Assembly (NCBI RefSeq): GCF_000219625.1
Contig: NC_018210.1
Span: forward strand, 558,001-622,000
DNA length: 64,000 bases
Direction of reading: 5' to 3'
Source: Zymoseptoria tritici IPO323
Lineage: Eukaryota > Ascomycota > Dothideomycetes > Mycosphaerellales > Mycosphaerellaceae
Numbering within the stretch: position 1 is the first letter of the stretch; every line of letters starts with the position of its first letter. This document shows, piece by piece, positions 21,610 to 33,100 of the stretch. Under the pieces are notes generated by a model. It made no database searches, was not told the DNA's origin, and worked only from the letters and a program-made list of their open reading frames with translations. Both the position numbers and the translations under genes were made by a program.

Positions 21610-23106
21610 ATGGCCTCCGAAACCAACGGCACCAAGCTGCAGGGTGCTTCCCTTGCCCACGACCTCTTCCAAGACATGGGCAGCCAAGTCGAAGGAATGA
21701 ACGGCCCCTCCTCCGACCAAAAAGTCGTCGACGAAATCCAATCCCTCTGCATGAACTGCCACGAAGACGGCATCACGCGCCTCCTCCTCACGAAAATCCC
21801 CTTCTTTCGCGAAATTGTCATCATGTCCTTTTCCTGCGAGAAATGCGGCTTCCACAACAACGAGATCCAATCCGCGGGCGAGATCCAACCAAAAGGCGCG
21901 AAATATGCCTTCCGCATCGATAACGGGGATGATTTCCAACGACAGGTGGTCAAGAGCGATATCTGTGCGTTTAGGATTGAGGATATTGATCTGGAGATTC
22001 CGCCTGGGAAGGGGCAGTATACGAATTTGGAGGGTATAATCAGTGCGGTCAAGGCGGATCTGGAGAGTCACCAACAGGCGAGGATGGAGCAGATGCCGGA
22101 GGTTGGAGAGAAAGTCGCAGGCGTGATTGACACATTGACGGAGATGTTGGCGGGAAGGAAGTTCCCGTTCATGGTGTCAGTAGATGATCCGAGTGGGAAC
22201 AGCTCAATTGAGCCACGGCCGGGTGATGCGGCAGGAAAGTGGGCGAAGAGCGAGTACAACCGGACAGCGGCGCAAAATGGAGCGTTGGGACTGGGAGACG
22301 ATGTGCCTGCACCAGGAACACAAGCGCCAGAAACGGAGATCAGGCCGGAATACCACTCAACCGGACTCGTCGGCGCAGACGCACAAACAACAACACAAGG
22401 CAACAACGTCGACCAAGAAGAAGACATCGTCGAAAACCAAGTATACTCCTTCCCCGCCTCCTGTCCCGGCTGCACACGCCCTTGCGCGACCAACATGAAA
22501 ATGGTCAACATCCCCTACTTCAAACAGGTCGTGCTCATGTCCACGGTATGCGAAGACTGCGGCTACCGCAGCAACGAAGTCAAAACCGGCGGCGAAGTCC
22601 CCGAGCAAGGCCGCAAAATTACCCTCCACGTCAGCACGTCCGAGGACTTGGCGCGAGACATTCTCAAGTCCGAAAGCGCATCACTCGCCTGCCCGGAACT
22701 CCAACTCCGCGTCGAGCCAGGAACGATGGGAGGCCGCTTCACCACCGTCGAGGGAATCATGACGCAGATACGCAAAGATCTCCGATCCCAAGCGTTTGGC
22801 CTGTCAGATGGTGATGCGGAGGTTCCGGAAGGTACGGGCGATGGCATGGAGCAAGGGAGTAAGAAACAATGGGAGGCTTTCTTTGGGGATCTGACGGAGG
22901 CGATTGACGGGAGGAAGAAGTTTACGCTGGTGTTGGAGGACCCGTTGGCGGCGAGTTATGTGCAGAGTTTGACGGCGCCCGAACCGGATCCGAAGATTGA
23001 GGTGTTGGATTATGAGAGGACGGAGGAGGAGATGGAGGATTTGGGATTGAATGATATTAAGACGGAGGGGTATGAGGTGAAGGAAGGAGAGGGTACGTCA
23101 TCGTGA
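21610..23106 (+). CDS. ZPR1: Zinc-finger protein ZPR1
   Basis: 498 aa, two copies of the ZPR1 module. The first C4 zinc finger uses C47, C50, C76 and C79 (CMNC...CEKC). The second uses C285, C288, C314 and C317 (CPGC...CEDC). Each is followed by the beta-rich alpha/beta homology domain. ZPR1 is a chaperone for newly made translation elongation factor eEF1A and shuttles between cytoplasm and nucleus. The ATG at 21610 is chosen because the family begins shortly before the first finger; the frame is open 39 codons further up. A candidate 68-bp intron at 23093-23160 would replace the last few residues with a basic tail ending at 23261. Confidence 0.93.
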   Translation: MASETNGTKLQGASLAHDLFQDMGSQVEGMNGPSSDQKVVDEIQSLCMNCHEDGITRLLLTKIPFFREIVIMSFSCEKCGFHNNEIQSAGEIQPKGAKYAFRIDNGDDFQRQVVKSDICAFRIEDIDLEIPPGKGQYTNLEGIISAVKADLESHQQARMEQMPEVGEKVAGVIDTLTEMLAGRKFPFMVSVDDPSGNSSIEPRPGDAAGKWAKSEYNRTAAQNGALGLGDDVPAPGTQAPETEIRPEYHSTGLVGADAQTTTQGNNVDQEEDIVENQVYSFPASCPGCTRPCATNMKMVNIPYFKQVVLMSTVCEDCGYRSNEVKTGGEVPEQGRKITLHVSTSEDLARDILKSESASLACPELQLRVEPGTMGGRFTTVEGIMTQIRKDLRSQAFGLSDGDAEVPEGTGDGMEQGSKKQWEAFFGDLTEAIDGRKKFTLVLEDPLAASYVQSLTAPEPDPKIEVLDYERTEEEMEDLGLNDIKTEGYEVKEGEGTSS

Positions 23107-23476
23107 GAGAGGATGTAAATCGACAGTTGTTGGTGACAGAGTCTGACGTTGGAGTTGTAGGGTCGGATAGTGAGATGATGGACGATGTGACGGCTCCAAG
23201 CGATTTACCAACGAAACGAAAAGGCGATGCTCTTGATGAAGCGTCGAAGCGTCGGAAATAGAAAGCTGCTGGCCAGAGATCAGCTCTCTTCGTCCAGTCA
23301 TCAATGCCTCCAGGCGCGGAACAGGTGACTAATGTGCATAGCTCTGACTCGGATGCCATACCCCGTCAAAGTGTATCTGACATGCGCTGTGGCAAATCTC
23401 GCGATGCTGGTCCTGAAAGCCAACTCATCCCTCCAAGCTACAAAGGCAGACTACTCAACGTCGACGGCTTGTGCCG

Positions 23477-24109
23477 ATGAGAAAGAACGGCACGACATTC
23501 GCAATGGCTAGCGATGAAAAGAATGAGGCTCATCTCAATAGCGAAGAAACATCACCCACGACGACTCTCGCAAGGCTGATACAACTCCTCTCCACCGAGC
23601 TCGTCGACATCATCTTCGACTACACCATCTCCGCTACCATCCCGCTATCAACGAACGTCAACATCACCGAGACGTCCTACAAACCGCCCGCCGCCCTCCA
23701 AATCGATCACACCTCCCGCTCTACCTCTTCTCAACTCTACTACGCACGCAATACCTTTTCCTTCTCCAACATGTCCGTCTGCCGCCGCTCGCTCACCACC
23801 GTACCTCCTCCTCATCGTCTCCATCTTCGGACTCTACGCTACGACATCCGTCCCCAGAACGTAATGGAATTCACAGGCGTACATGCATTGCAGGTGGAGT
23901 ATCTTATTGAGGATGTGAAGGATGCGTTGGTGGGATTTGAGCTGAAGACAGGCTTGGTCGTGTGGATCTCGACGAGCGCGCATGTTGGGGTGTGTAAGCA
24001 TGGTGGGCGGTGGTATGTGATGAAATTGGAGAGGTGTGGTGAGCGGGGAGAGGGACATGAGTGGAGGGAGGATTGTGTTGTTCCTGGGGAGGAGATATGG
24101 ACGACGTAG
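23477..24109 (+). CDS. Family member 1: F-box/2EXR-like protein, divergent
   Basis: 210 aa. It shares the family core: a first helix (LLSTELVDIIFDYT, where others have LPQELFD), then SYKPPAALQI, a YYARNTFSFSN block and LRYDIRP. It is the most divergent member: Pro of LPQEL is lost, and no copy of the shared upstream motif precedes it. The motif at 24217, just after its 3' end, belongs to the next gene. Related fungal LPxEL proteins are thought to act as substrate-binding or scaffold proteins; no biochemical role is known for this group. Confidence 0.65.
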   Translation: MRKNGTTFAMASDEKNEAHLNSEETSPTTTLARLIQLLSTELVDIIFDYTISATIPLSTNVNITETSYKPPAALQIDHTSRSTSSQLYYARNTFSFSNMSVCRRSLTTVPPPHRLHLRTLRYDIRPQNVMEFTGVHALQVEYLIEDVKDALVGFELKTGLVVWISTSAHVGVCKHGGRWYVMKLERCGERGEGHEWREDCVVPGEEIWTT

Positions 24110-24216
24110 ATGAACTGTCGGAATGGTGGTATCTATGAGGCGGGTGGAAGTGTGGGAACAGCGCTTGTGTGGTGCGATGGTGGTGTGTTTGACGTGGTTT
24201 AGGATCGTCACTCGAA

Positions 24217-24250
24217 TTCACTTCACTTCCTACCCCGCGGGCCGTTCCCG
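24217..24250 (+). promoter_or_regulatory. Shared family upstream motif, copy 1
   Basis: TTCACTTCACTTCC followed by CGCGGGCCGTTCC. It is 242 bp before the ATG of member 2, longer than at other members. A 15-bp duplication (GAGGACTAGC... twice, ~24250-24280) accounts for part of the extra length. Confidence 0.7.
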
Positions 24251-24458
24251 AGGACTAGCAGCATGAGGACTAGCGGCATGAGCTTCTAAAACTTCGAAGC
24301 TGGATACAAGTTCACTGCAGCTTGGAAGTTCTTTAAACAAACAACAACAAAAGTCCAAAATCTCAATCCGCCGCACTCGACCTGAATCCCAACCAACGAA
24401 CATCGAACGGAAAGTCAATGCGCCCCACGTGGCAACGTCCAGTCCTCGGCTCGCCGGC

Positions 24459-25301
24459 ATGATCGACCACAAAGCGGCAATGGAGTCAGCGTACTATGCC
24501 TACAAACGGACGGAAAAGTCTTTGCAAGAACAGAAGGAAAGCGTAATAGAGCGACACCTCAGGCGATGCGCTGCCTTCGGCCATGGATACTCATTGCCTA
24601 CGGGGGACGTTAGGCGTATAGAAGAGGAGATGGGAAGAGCAAAGGAGGAGTGGGAGTGCAAGAAGAAGGAGATGAAGCGGGAAGCAAAAAAGGCGCACAA
24701 ATGGCACAAGAAGGTGGCGAAAGCGAAGAAGAAGGCTGCGCAAGCTCCGGAGGCGGATACCCGATTTGTGGCCACGGCCAAGACATCCCAGCTCATCCAA
24801 GCGCTTCCACAAGAGCTTTACGACTTGATCCTCGACTTCACCCTCGCCTACACAGAGCACCGCCGGCCCACCATCGTCGAGATCGACGAACATTATAAGC
24901 CACCAGCGCTCTCACAGATCGATCGCGCATCTCGCCACCATTTCAGCAAATTATACTACTCCCGCATCGTCTTCTCGTTCGCGAACCTCGACGTCGGTCT
25001 TCTTTGGCTGAAGTCCCTTCATCCGAAGCAAAGCTTGCAGGTGAAGTTCCTGCGCCACGACACCCGACTTCGTCTCTCCTGGCCATGGATGCTCTTGAAA
25101 CATCCTCGAGGTTCTGCCGAGGACCGGATCCAGAACTTATCCAAGAAGCTTGCGAGCGACATGATTCTGTTTGAACCGGAAGACAACCGTTCCAAATTCG
25201 CGATTATGGCTTATAAACTGCGGCTGAGATTCAAGCGCGATCTGGCCACGAATGAATGGGGTGAGGATGTTTGGCGTTGCTGCATGCCGTTTGCGGAATA
25301 A
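24459..25301 (+). CDS. Family member 2: F-box/2EXR-like protein with long basic coiled N-terminus
   Basis: 280 aa, the longest member. Residues 50-95 are a Lys/Glu-rich probable coiled coil. LPQEL is at 116-120, followed by HYKPPALSQI, YYSRIVFSFANL and VKFLRHDTR, the family signature. The ATG at 24459 is the first in frame (an upstream GTG adds 10 codons). The gene follows member 1 on the same strand and is followed by member 3. Confidence 0.8.
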   Translation: MIDHKAAMESAYYAYKRTEKSLQEQKESVIERHLRRCAAFGHGYSLPTGDVRRIEEEMGRAKEEWECKKKEMKREAKKAHKWHKKVAKAKKKAAQAPEADTRFVATAKTSQLIQALPQELYDLILDFTLAYTEHRRPTIVEIDEHYKPPALSQIDRASRHHFSKLYYSRIVFSFANLDVGLLWLKSLHPKQSLQVKFLRHDTRLRLSWPWMLLKHPRGSAEDRIQNLSKKLASDMILFEPEDNRSKFAIMAYKLRLRFKRDLATNEWGEDVWRCCMPFAE

Positions 25302-25639
25302 GGCTACGGTTGGTGCGACGACTTGGACGGCTGGCCATGAAATTGCCACGAAGAAGAGAAGAGTGACGATATGGCTTGGCTGAGAGCAGAGAGGTCACTG
25401 AGGCTGAAAAGTGTCTTGAGACATTTACGACTAAATCCGCAGCTAAGCTGAGCTTGCAGTACTAGTAGCTGGCGTTGAGTGAGCAGTCAGGGGATGATGC
25501 TTGAAGAGAATCCATTCCTGGGCGAGTCGGGATCAGATTGGGTGATAGCAAATGGCAGTTAACACACATGATCTCTCGTGTCTTTCATTTCCTGTCGTCT
25601 GTCGGCAGTGTGCCTGAAGTTCTTGTCTCGGTAAGGTAA

Positions 25640-25676
25640 TTCACTTCGCTTCCTTGCGGGCCGTTCCGAAAGCTCC
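25640..25676 (+). promoter_or_regulatory. Shared family upstream motif, copy 2
   Basis: TTCACTTCGCTTCC then GCGGGCCGTTCCGAAAGCTC, 142 bp before the ATG of member 3. This copy shows the second half most completely. Confidence 0.75.
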
Positions 25677-25781
25677 TTCCTTCCACGGAACTTGCGTCCA
25701 GGTTCTTCCACATACTAAGTCCTTCCGACGTGACTCGCACGAACACCTTCATCACATCGTATCGAACGCCTCCGCACAAAC

Positions 25782-26468
25782 ATGGCCGAGTACGAAGACA
25801 AACTCTTCGTCCGCCTGCGCGAAATGCCGCAAGAACTGTTCGACCAAATCGAAGCCTACGTCAAAACCCCAGACCCACCATCAGGCCGCATGATCAACAT
25901 CGACAACACCTACACACCACCCCCCTTCCTCCAACTCAACGAATACTCTCGCAGAAAGTCTGCTTCCACCTACTACTCCACCAACACCTTCTCCTTCACC
26001 GACCTCCAAGTCTGCTGGAAGTGGCTCGAAGCTCTCAAGAAGGAACACGTCGAGCAGATCAAGACACTTCGATTCTACCCCTCTCGGCATCCTACTGCGC
26101 AACTCCTGCGCCTGGACGCCCAGGAAGCAGAACGCGCCGTCAAAGCTGCGCTTCTGAGCGCGCATGGGAAGTTGAAGGCTGGACTTCAGGTCTGGCAGCC
26201 GGACGATTCGGAAGATCGAGACAAGTGGTTTTTTGAAGACAAGTGGTTTGTGTTCGAGCTTGTTCGCGCGCCTCCTATCCTCAGCGGTGGAGTTCCCGGC
26301 TCCTGGTGGACTCCCATCATTGGCGCGTCTCAGGTTCATGCTCTGGGCGGACACACTCTTGCTGGACTACCTACCATTCCCATGCCTCCCTTTCCAAGCT
26401 CTCTGATCGGTGGGCAGACGAGTTGGGAACAGTCGTGGGCTGTGCCAACGGAGCACATGCGCTCGTGA
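25782..26468 (+). CDS. Family member 3: F-box/2EXR-like protein
   Basis: 228 aa. It has almost no N-terminal extension: MPQEL is at residues 15-19, followed by TYTPPPFLQL, a YYSTNTFSFTDL block, WKWLEAL and IKTLRFYPSR. The C-terminal third is Pro/Gly/Trp-rich and differs from the other members. The ATG has a good context (AAACATGG). Confidence 0.8.
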   Translation: MAEYEDKLFVRLREMPQELFDQIEAYVKTPDPPSGRMINIDNTYTPPPFLQLNEYSRRKSASTYYSTNTFSFTDLQVCWKWLEALKKEHVEQIKTLRFYPSRHPTAQLLRLDAQEAERAVKAALLSAHGKLKAGLQVWQPDDSEDRDKWFFEDKWFVFELVRAPPILSGGVPGSWWTPIIGASQVHALGGHTLAGLPTIPMPPFPSSLIGGQTSWEQSWAVPTEHMRS

Positions 26469-26993
26469 TGGAGACGTGACAGCAACGCCGTGAAGATTGA
26501 GGAGGAACGTGAGTACAGTGAAATGGATGTTTCTTGTGGCTGCGGTAGCTGACATCAAGTGTAGAGACTGGCATCATTGATCGGACGTCGAGTGGATGGA
26601 GTATGAGATGGCAAGATCTCCAGGGCAGGCGAGGAAAGAAAGCAAGCATAATTCGATACCTCTCTCCGTTCTCCCGCTCAATACGCACCTTCCAAGCCAG
26701 CCGAGCGAAAGGTGTACGGCGAAAAGCGCGCAAAAGGCCAGAGCTATGGTTGTCGGAGTCCATACAGCAGAAGCCGTTAGACTTTTACAAGCAATGTGTT
26801 TTCGCAGCTTTGAGACTTCCAAAATGAAAGCAATCGCATTCCCCTTCTAATTACATCACACCGCCAATTTGGTCAAATTTCCCTGTACTCACATGTGCGG
26901 ACTCTACCGGCGCTCCGTTGTGTTGTAATCCGTAACGTAAAAGCCGTCGCAAGCACTTGTTGCGTCAAGATGCTCGTGATCGAAAAGCGCGTT
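26469..26993. other. Intergenic stretch, no gene supported
   Basis: Short overlapping frames only, without family or other recognisable motifs. Confidence 0.55.
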
Positions 26994-27028
26994 ACTTCAC
27001 TTCACTTGCTCGCGGAGCCTTCCGATCC
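26994..27028 (+). promoter_or_regulatory. Shared family upstream motif, copy 3, orphaned by gypsy element 2
   Basis: ACTTCACTTCACTTGCTCGCG then GAGCCTTCCGATCC. The next 33 bp end at the gypsy insertion. If the element and one target copy are removed, the ATG at 36609 falls about 138 bp downstream, the normal family distance. Confidence 0.7.
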
Positions 27029-27060
27029 AACCAAGGGTCAGTCGAGACAGAAGAAACAGG

Positions 27061-27234
27061 TGATCAAAAAGCGGAAAAAGAATGATACTGATTTATAAGG
27101 GCGAAGGCCCTCAAGCTATATAGACTAACTGAAACGAGCGAGTCATATAATAATAACGAGCCTTTAAGTAAAACAGTGCCTAAGGTTTCAAGGGTTTAAG
27201 TAAACCTAAGCGAGGTTTTTAGTGTTTTTGAACA
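27061..27234 (-). repeat. 3' LTR of gypsy element 2 (by element orientation)
   Basis: 174 bp, TGATCAAAAAG...TTTTTGAACA on the plus strand; the reverse complement also starts TG and ends CA. It is paired with 36360-36533. Confidence 0.93.
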
Positions 27235-27247
27235 TCCTCCCCTTTGG
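27235..27247 (-). other. Polypurine tract of gypsy element 2
   Basis: On the minus strand CCAAAGGGGAGGA directly abuts the 3' LTR, confirming minus-strand polarity. Confidence 0.75.
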
Positions 27248-27652
27248 TAAATGCGTAACCTTAAGCGTTCGTAACAACCTTAATTAAAGGCTTAGGTTAT
27301 ATGCTAATGCCCTTAAGTAGGTGTCCGTGATCGCGAATAAACGAGCGTAATCTAGGAGGTCCGTAATTAATCGGAAGGTAAGGGCTTAAGTGCAATCGTC
27401 CAGCTAATTCTAGCAGGTAAATAATCCAATTCACGTACTATTACAAGCCTTAAGCTAGTAACTACTAGTATGTAGTCGAATTTACTAGCAGGTCGCCCCT
27501 CTAAGGGCACAAAAGCGACTGCGTTCTTCTTTTTAAACCCTCTCTCTTTTATTAACTTCCGCAACCCTTTCCTTCCCTTTTCCTTAGACCTTTACATAGT
27601 CTATAATTACTACACCTTACAACCTTACAACACACCTTAAGCAACAGTCGCT

Positions 27653-29983
27653 ATAGCGAAGGGTAACGAAGACAAGCGCAAGAAAGACGATAAGAGCAAG
27701 GACGACAAGGTCGATAAGCAGCTCCGTCGATCTCCTCGCAAACTAGCCCCTAAGTTCCCTCCTACGAAGGCTGTTTAAAGTGCTATTAAGACAGTTAAGC
27801 GCGGATACTTAGATGCAAGGATGTTAACTTAAGCATTCGGCTCGGTCTTAAGCAGCAAGAAGCAGCCGTTACGAGCTGCTGCTACCTAAGAATTAATAGA
27901 CAAGTTCGCTTTAAGGAAACTCTACGTCTAGCCTAATGTTATGTCTCGGCGTAACCGCATAGAGTACACCAAATTCGGGTATAAGCAAGCTACCGGTTAT
28001 AAGTCGGCATACGATGCTTATCGAGATAGGCTTAACATATCTGCCTTAAGCCTTAGGTCTAAGCTACTAGGCACACGCGCTCCTATAAGCAACAATTACG
28101 AAATCCCTTAGCGCAACCCTTAACTAGCGAACTAGGGCCGTAGCTTAAGGAGTCGCACTACCGCACAAGGTTAGGACCCTACGATGCCTCGCAACGTCCT
28201 TAACCGCTCTCCGGATCTTCGTAGCTTATACCCTAAGCTAGATCGCTTCGACCCTTAAGGAAACATTAATAGCACTGCTATATACGCCTCTATCGGCGCT
28301 CGACTTAAAGCTCTCCTTACTCCTAGCCTAGCCTCCAATCGTATCGCGGTTACGGACGCATAGATAAGGGAAGTAATGTATTATCTAATTATAGTGTCGA
28401 ATGCGCCTATTAAGTACCTTCGGCAATTTCTGGCTGCCTTTACGATTTCCTAACTTAATGCCTTAATCGATGGACTTTAAGCGTTTAAGCTAGGCGATCT
28501 GCGTAGCTTAGACTAGCGTAAATCGGACAGTTACCTTATTAGGGCCTGCAAGTAATAGCGTCTAGTCTCTCTTTTTACTTAAGCTCTCGGTAGCAGCCCT
28601 TAAGAAGGTAACTATAGCTACGAGTCCGGCAAGCGTAAGGCTAGTCCCTTTAAGTTATGTCGCAGTAGTAGAGGCTGCTTTAGCTACTATGCTAACTATA
28701 GCTATACTAACTACTACGATCGCTGTTCGGTTAGAGATTCTAAACTCTAGGGAAAGACTAGGACTAAGAAGAGGAACCCGAAGGCTAAGGAAGGTAATAA
28801 CGATGCGGAGGACGAGTAGGTAGACTTTAAGGAGGAAGTCTTAATTCCGCTCCTAGAAGAGCCTATCCAAGTGCCCTTAAGCCCGACGCCTTCTAGCCCT
28901 AGACTTTTCGATTCTAGATCTGGTAGAGTTACGCAGCTGCTTAACCTATTCCTTACTAGTTAGACGAATATCGCCGATATAGAGGACATTAACTTAATAG
29001 CTATCGCAGCTCGTTCTCCTAACTTAAGGGGTCCTTTGTCTACTCGTAAGGAGATAGACACTACTCCTTCGCGGCCAGAGCGTCCTTACTTAGATCCTTT
29101 AAGGGGGTTCGGTAGATCTCCGGGTGCTAGGCCTTTGTCCTTCTAGCTTCCTAAGAACTACGCCTAAGGAATGCCTATAACTATAGATAACATATATCGC
29201 CGCGACAACCCTTAAGCTAGGCGTACGACCCGTCCGGCTAACGCACCTCTACTCTTCCGCACAGGGCAATAAGGCTCCTCTAGGCCTAGCCCTACCCTCT
29301 TCCCGACAGGCGGTCGTCAAGGCACTCTAGCGCTAGGGCCCCCTAGTTCAAGTACTCGTCGGGGCCCGCCTCCTCGGCCGAGCACTATGCCCGCTCCCGT
29401 TTAAGCTCCAGTTCGAAACGCACTAGCTTAAGCTCGTTAATCCCTAAGCCTACCGTTCTATAATACGGCGGAGGATTTCGTAGATCTGATGCACGAAGGA
29501 GAGAGGCTCTTATACGCTATCGATTAGACCTTAATACTAGCACAGACCGGCTTAACTAATAATTACGACCTAATTCCAACCTTCTCCGGCCGCCTTATAC
29601 ACGAGCTAGTGCTCCCCTTAAGCGGTTTCGCTACCTAGGGGAACCTGTTTTTTAGCACGGCTCCTCGGGCTGACAATAGGCGTTAAGCATACGGCGCAGA
29701 GGGCCTAACAGTTCCTTAAGGAAGCCAACGCACGCGCGTATACACGGAGCACATCGAGCAGCTCTACCGCAACCGCTTTAACAAGCGCCACTCCGTGTAT
29801 TAAGTCGTCTAGATAGCTCTCTCGCGGGCTTAAGTGCGTCTTAGGGCTAATTAAGGCATCACTCCTTAGATGCTGCACTTGCAGGCGGTAATGTCAGCCC
29901 TGAAGACGCAGCTCATTACCAAGAAGGAAGAAGATGCCAAGAGGGAAGAAGATGCCAAGAGGGAGCAGGCTAAGAAGGGTTAA
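27653..29983 (+). pseudogene. Long accessory gene antisense to gag-pol, gypsy element 2
   Basis: One plus-strand frame runs about 777 codons from ATA at 27653 (a likely ATG changed by TpG to TpA) to TAA at 29981-29983, broken only by TAG/TAA. The N-terminus is Lys/Asp-rich and probably nuclear or RNA-binding. The middle contains a Cys/Tyr-rich segment (about 28655-28730, several Tyr probably former Cys), acidic patches and a long Pro/Arg-rich stretch. The C-terminal part is helical and ends in a Lys/Glu repeat (KREEDAKREQAKKG). No family is recognised. It lies between pol and the 3' LTR, as does the antisense gene of gypsy element 1, but I see no sequence similarity between the two. It could be a second Gag-like protein or an acquired gene. 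Confidence 0.6.
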
Positions 29984-30191
29984 TTCGGGTCCAAGTAGGA
30001 TCGGTAGAAAATTTATAGGCTTAAGCAGGAGCACCAAAAGCGTTGTTTTTCTTGTTTTTCTTTTTTCTGCATACGATGCAATACGATACGACGCTAGAAG
30101 GCTAGCGCGAAATGAATGTATGATAGCACTTAAGGACTGGCCTTAAGTATAAAAAACATAAAATAAAAACCCTCCGGGGGATCTATTAAAC

Positions 30192-33100
30192 TCAGGCCCT
30201 CGCATTAACCTTTCGTTTGGACTTAAAGGTTAGCTTCCTTCGTAGCTATACTACAGGATTATAAGGAGCTTCCCTTATATTCTAGGGTAGTCGTTAACAG
30301 GGAACAACTACAATAGTGTCCTCGTTATTACCCGACTCCCCTTAGGGTTTAAGTAGAGTCTCCTAGAGCTCGGAAGGGATTACAAGTAGTTCCTCTTCCG
30401 TTTCTTCTACAACAGGCTCCTCGGGGATAGGAACAGTTGCTATAACAGGGTTAACTTAAGCGTCTTCCCTTAATGTTGCTACTACATTTACCGGATACAT
30501 AACCGGCTAACTTAAGGGTGCTAACTTCTTCAGCTCCCTAAGACGTTTCTTTTCGAGAGTAGCCTTAAGTTTCTCTACCTCCTTAGCATTATCTCGATTC
30601 GCGCGTAAAACGTCCCTATGCTTCCTTCGGATCTTATTAGCAGCGAGTTTAAGCTTGTGCTAAAACTTTAGCTAATCGTTAGTTTTTAAGGAATCTAAAG
30701 GTTTGCCCTCCCCTAAAAGGAATCAAAGGGCTCCTAACCGTTTAAGCTACTATAAAGACAACTTGTCCCACTTCTATTTAGGAATAGTTGCTAGAGTAGA
30801 GAAACTCAAGCGTAGATTAAGTGCAAGATTATTACGCAAGGAGTCCTTAAACTCCTAGCTAGCGGCCTTAAGTGAAATCTCCTGTCTACAGCGCTTCTGC
30901 CAGTCCCTAAAACTAGTACAGTTGGCGCGGATTAGGCGATTACTATGCACTTAATGCTTAACTACAGAACCGTCGTAGGACTCTAAGGTATATATACTAA
31001 GCCAGCTTCGCTTAATTACCTTAAAGGGACCTACGAAGGTCGGTTAGAGCTTTGTCTTAGTCTTATTTAAGACAAGAACAAAGTCTCCCTCGATAAACTT
31101 GCTATTAGTTTCCTTAAAGGTGTAACTACTAATAGCGCCGGCTCTTACTACTTTCGTAAGCAGCTTTTCTACGGCAATCGTCCTAGCGTTCTGCATTACT
31201 TAATGCCTAGATTCAGGATCCTCGGGCTTAAGCTGCATTAGACGTAGGTACGGATAATCCTCAAGTATTCGGGGTTGCTAGCCGAACAAGAGGAAGAAGG
31301 GGCTATATCCACAACCGGACTAGGCCCGGATTCGGCTTAAATACAGCGCCTTAGGAAGGTACAAGTCCTAAGCGTGCATACTTTTACTATAGCACATCTT
31401 GGAGAGGATCCGGCCGAGAACACTGTTTAAGGCCTTAACTTTCCCGTTCGTGCGGGGATAGTAGGGCGTCGTCAGCCTGTAGTTAGCTTAAAGGGTATCT
31501 ATAAGGATATCAAACGCCTTGCTTATAAAGTTAGATCTATTGTTACTAAGGACTTCCCTTAGGGGTCTAAAGTTCGTATAGATCTCTTCTTAAACAAAAC
31601 GAGCGACCGTCTCGGTTTCTTAATTCGAGGTGGCCCTTGCAACTAGCTAACTAGTAGCATAATCCACGGCTATAATAATGTACTTGTTACTATTAAGTAT
31701 AACAGGCATTAGACCGATAACATTAATTGCCTAGCGCTTAAATAGCTTAAGCTTAGAATTAGCTTAGTGGAATCGCGGCTCCTGCAGGGGACTCCGGGAC
31801 TTCTTCTTCGTAGCTTAATACTAAGGGCAAGTGGAAGCGTAGTTATAAACATCCTGTTTAAGTGACCACTACTAGCCCCTCGCTCGAAGAATGCTATAGA
31901 CGCCGGGTAGTACGAAGTGCCCGTAGTTATTATAGCAGCGCTTAAGGAAATCCTACCGGAATTCCGGATCTACGTAGGGTACAAGGCTTCTATTAGCCTC
32001 GCGATAATATAGGAGGTCGTCCTTAAGGACAAGATCTAATACCTTCTTTTTAATTAAGCGGCTTAGCTTCTTGTTCTCGGGCATCTCCCCTATAGTTTTA
32101 AAATAGATTACTCTATTAACTACCTTACGCTCGGAGAATCCTCGTATAATTGTCCCCCTTGTAGCGTTCTCCTTAAAGGAGTAAGGCAAAGCGGTCAAGA
32201 AGTCCGCGGGTTCAAGTAATTAATCCCTAGGCCATGTAGAACCCTCCCCGGCTATGTTAGCTAGGGTACCTTCTATCAAGTCCGGCCGGCGGGAGAGGGC
32301 ATTAGGGACTATAGCCTTACTCCCCTTACGGTAGCGGATGTCGATGTTGTAAGCTTAAAACTCCTTAATCTAGCGTGCAAGCCGCTTAGTTGGAGTCTTT
32401 AAGGTTTTTAGGTACTGTAGGCTGTAGTAATCTGTAATTACTTAAGTCTTAGTCCTATTATCGATATAGTAGTTCCATTTTCGAAGGGCTTCCTTAATAG
32501 CAAGGAGCTCCTTCTCGTACACTAGATAGTTCAGTTCTGCCCCTTATAGCTTGCAGCCCTCGAAAGCAACCGGATGTAATTTCCTATTAGAGTTAGCTTA
32601 ATGCAGGACCGCACTAAGCGCCTACTTACTTGCATCCGTTTTAATAATAAAGGGCTTCTTAGTGTCTAGCATAATTAGCACTAGCTCGCTGCACAGGGCT
32701 TCCTTAAGCTTCGCAAAAGCGATAGTGCACTAGGCAGTCTACTTAATAGGGCGCTTCTTCTTAGCACGCAGCAGCAAGTTATCTTCCTTAAGGAGGTCTG
32801 ACAGTAGAGCAGCGTGCCTAGCAAAGTCTCTAACGTACTTGCGGTAGAAGGAAGCTAGCCTAATAAACTGCCGCACTTCTTAAGCGTTAGTCGGCTATAG
32901 CTAGTCTCTGACAATAGAGATCTTGTCTTCTATAGGCCTAACTTAATTGTAGCTTACTCGGTGCCTACAGAAGTCGAATTCCTTAATCCTAATATAGCAT
33001 TTCTTAGGGGAGCAATACAGCTCTTGTAATCGCAGGATATCCAGGACTTCCTTTAAGTAGACTTCGTGCTCCTCCAAAGTCTCGAAGAAGATCACGATGT

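Noticed and set aside
21465..22847. Several minus- and alternative-frame ORFs of 90-195 codons
   Set aside because: All overlap ZPR1, whose zinc fingers and full-length family match settle the coding strand.
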